From positions 682,001 through 746,000 of the forward strand of contig OZ257148.1 of the NCBI GenBank assembly GCA_965279285.1: a stretch of DNA of 64,000 nt, given 5' to 3'. This document shows positions 63,995-64,000 of the stretch, one piece after another. Below the pieces are notes generated by a model. That model had not been told where the DNA came from, did no database searches, and saw only the letters and a list, made by a program, of their open reading frames with translations. Position numbers and translations under genes: made by a program. Numbering within the stretch: the stretch's first letter is position 1; each line of letters begins with the position of its first letter. Origin of the DNA: G965279335 sp965279285 (GTDB taxonomy: Bacteria; Pseudomonadota; Gammaproteobacteria; DSM-16500).

Positions 63995-64000
63995 CTGAGC

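Overview
The window is about 64 kb of AT-rich chromosome from a gammaproteobacterium. Gene order and protein types (a metY-rimP-nusA-infB-rbfA-truB-rpsO-pnp block, a Com1-like DsbA protein, a PlcC-like phospholipase, a GGA-rich sRNA of the RsmY/RsmZ kind) suggest Legionellales, nearer Coxiellaceae than the enterics. That placement is inference; there is no rRNA or marker search here.

Layout. 1-2.6 kb: a zinc-phospholipase-C-like gene on the minus strand, split by an IS630 element and running off the left edge. 2.9-10.6 kb (minus): an inner-membrane sulfatase-fold enzyme with a Clp-like ATPase, the SAM cycle pair metK-ahcY, and a membrane protein. 10.9-20.5 kb (plus): tkt-gap, a DUF47-Pit phosphate transport pair, then a nucleoside salvage set (PNP, deoC, MFS transporter, deoB). 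20.6-25.2 kb: two L,D-transpeptidases, then a QEGLA-motif peptidase facing rimK and a RimB-like protease. 25.3-29.4 kb: a decayed island with a deleted acs, a nucleotidyltransferase stub, an Abi_2 gene with a small upstream RNA, a recombinase fragment and an AAA_14/DUF4143 ATPase. 29.4-36 kb: gcdH, an FAD oxidoreductase, an aldo/keto reductase, a second AAA_14/DUF4143 ATPase, rsgA and cca. 36.5-46.1 kb: com1-like, initiator tRNA and the translation/RNA-decay operon. 46-60.6 kb: folE, hint, trhO, ppa, a CsrA-sponge-like sRNA, psd, a FUSC-like pair, a lipoprotein, an S49 peptidase, a sulfurtransferase, a TPR-methyltransferase, aroA and pcnB. 60.6-64 kb: accessory genes and an AbiE toxin-antitoxin pair.

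The most striking non-coding feature is a set of about 17 palindromic elements scattered between genes. Fourteen share a core reading GGTGGGCACGCTGCG and onward, in an inverted pair. Two others have an unrelated core (with GCTTGCCATGGATGGCAAGC at the centre) and one has a third core. Many share the outer tip TAACTATTCAGC. Outside the core the arm sequences differ from copy to copy, yet within a copy the two arms usually still pair, so the palindrome is kept while its sequence drifts. Three of the elements provide the stop codon of the neighbouring gene.

Other points of interest are the RsmZ-like RNA at 49.6 kb, the abiF-type RNA whose terminator abuts the start codon of the Abi_2 gene, two matching leaderless promoters ahead of the AAA_14/DUF4143 genes, an AroA with several PEP-site residues replaced, and an initiator tRNA with a U1-U72 mismatch.
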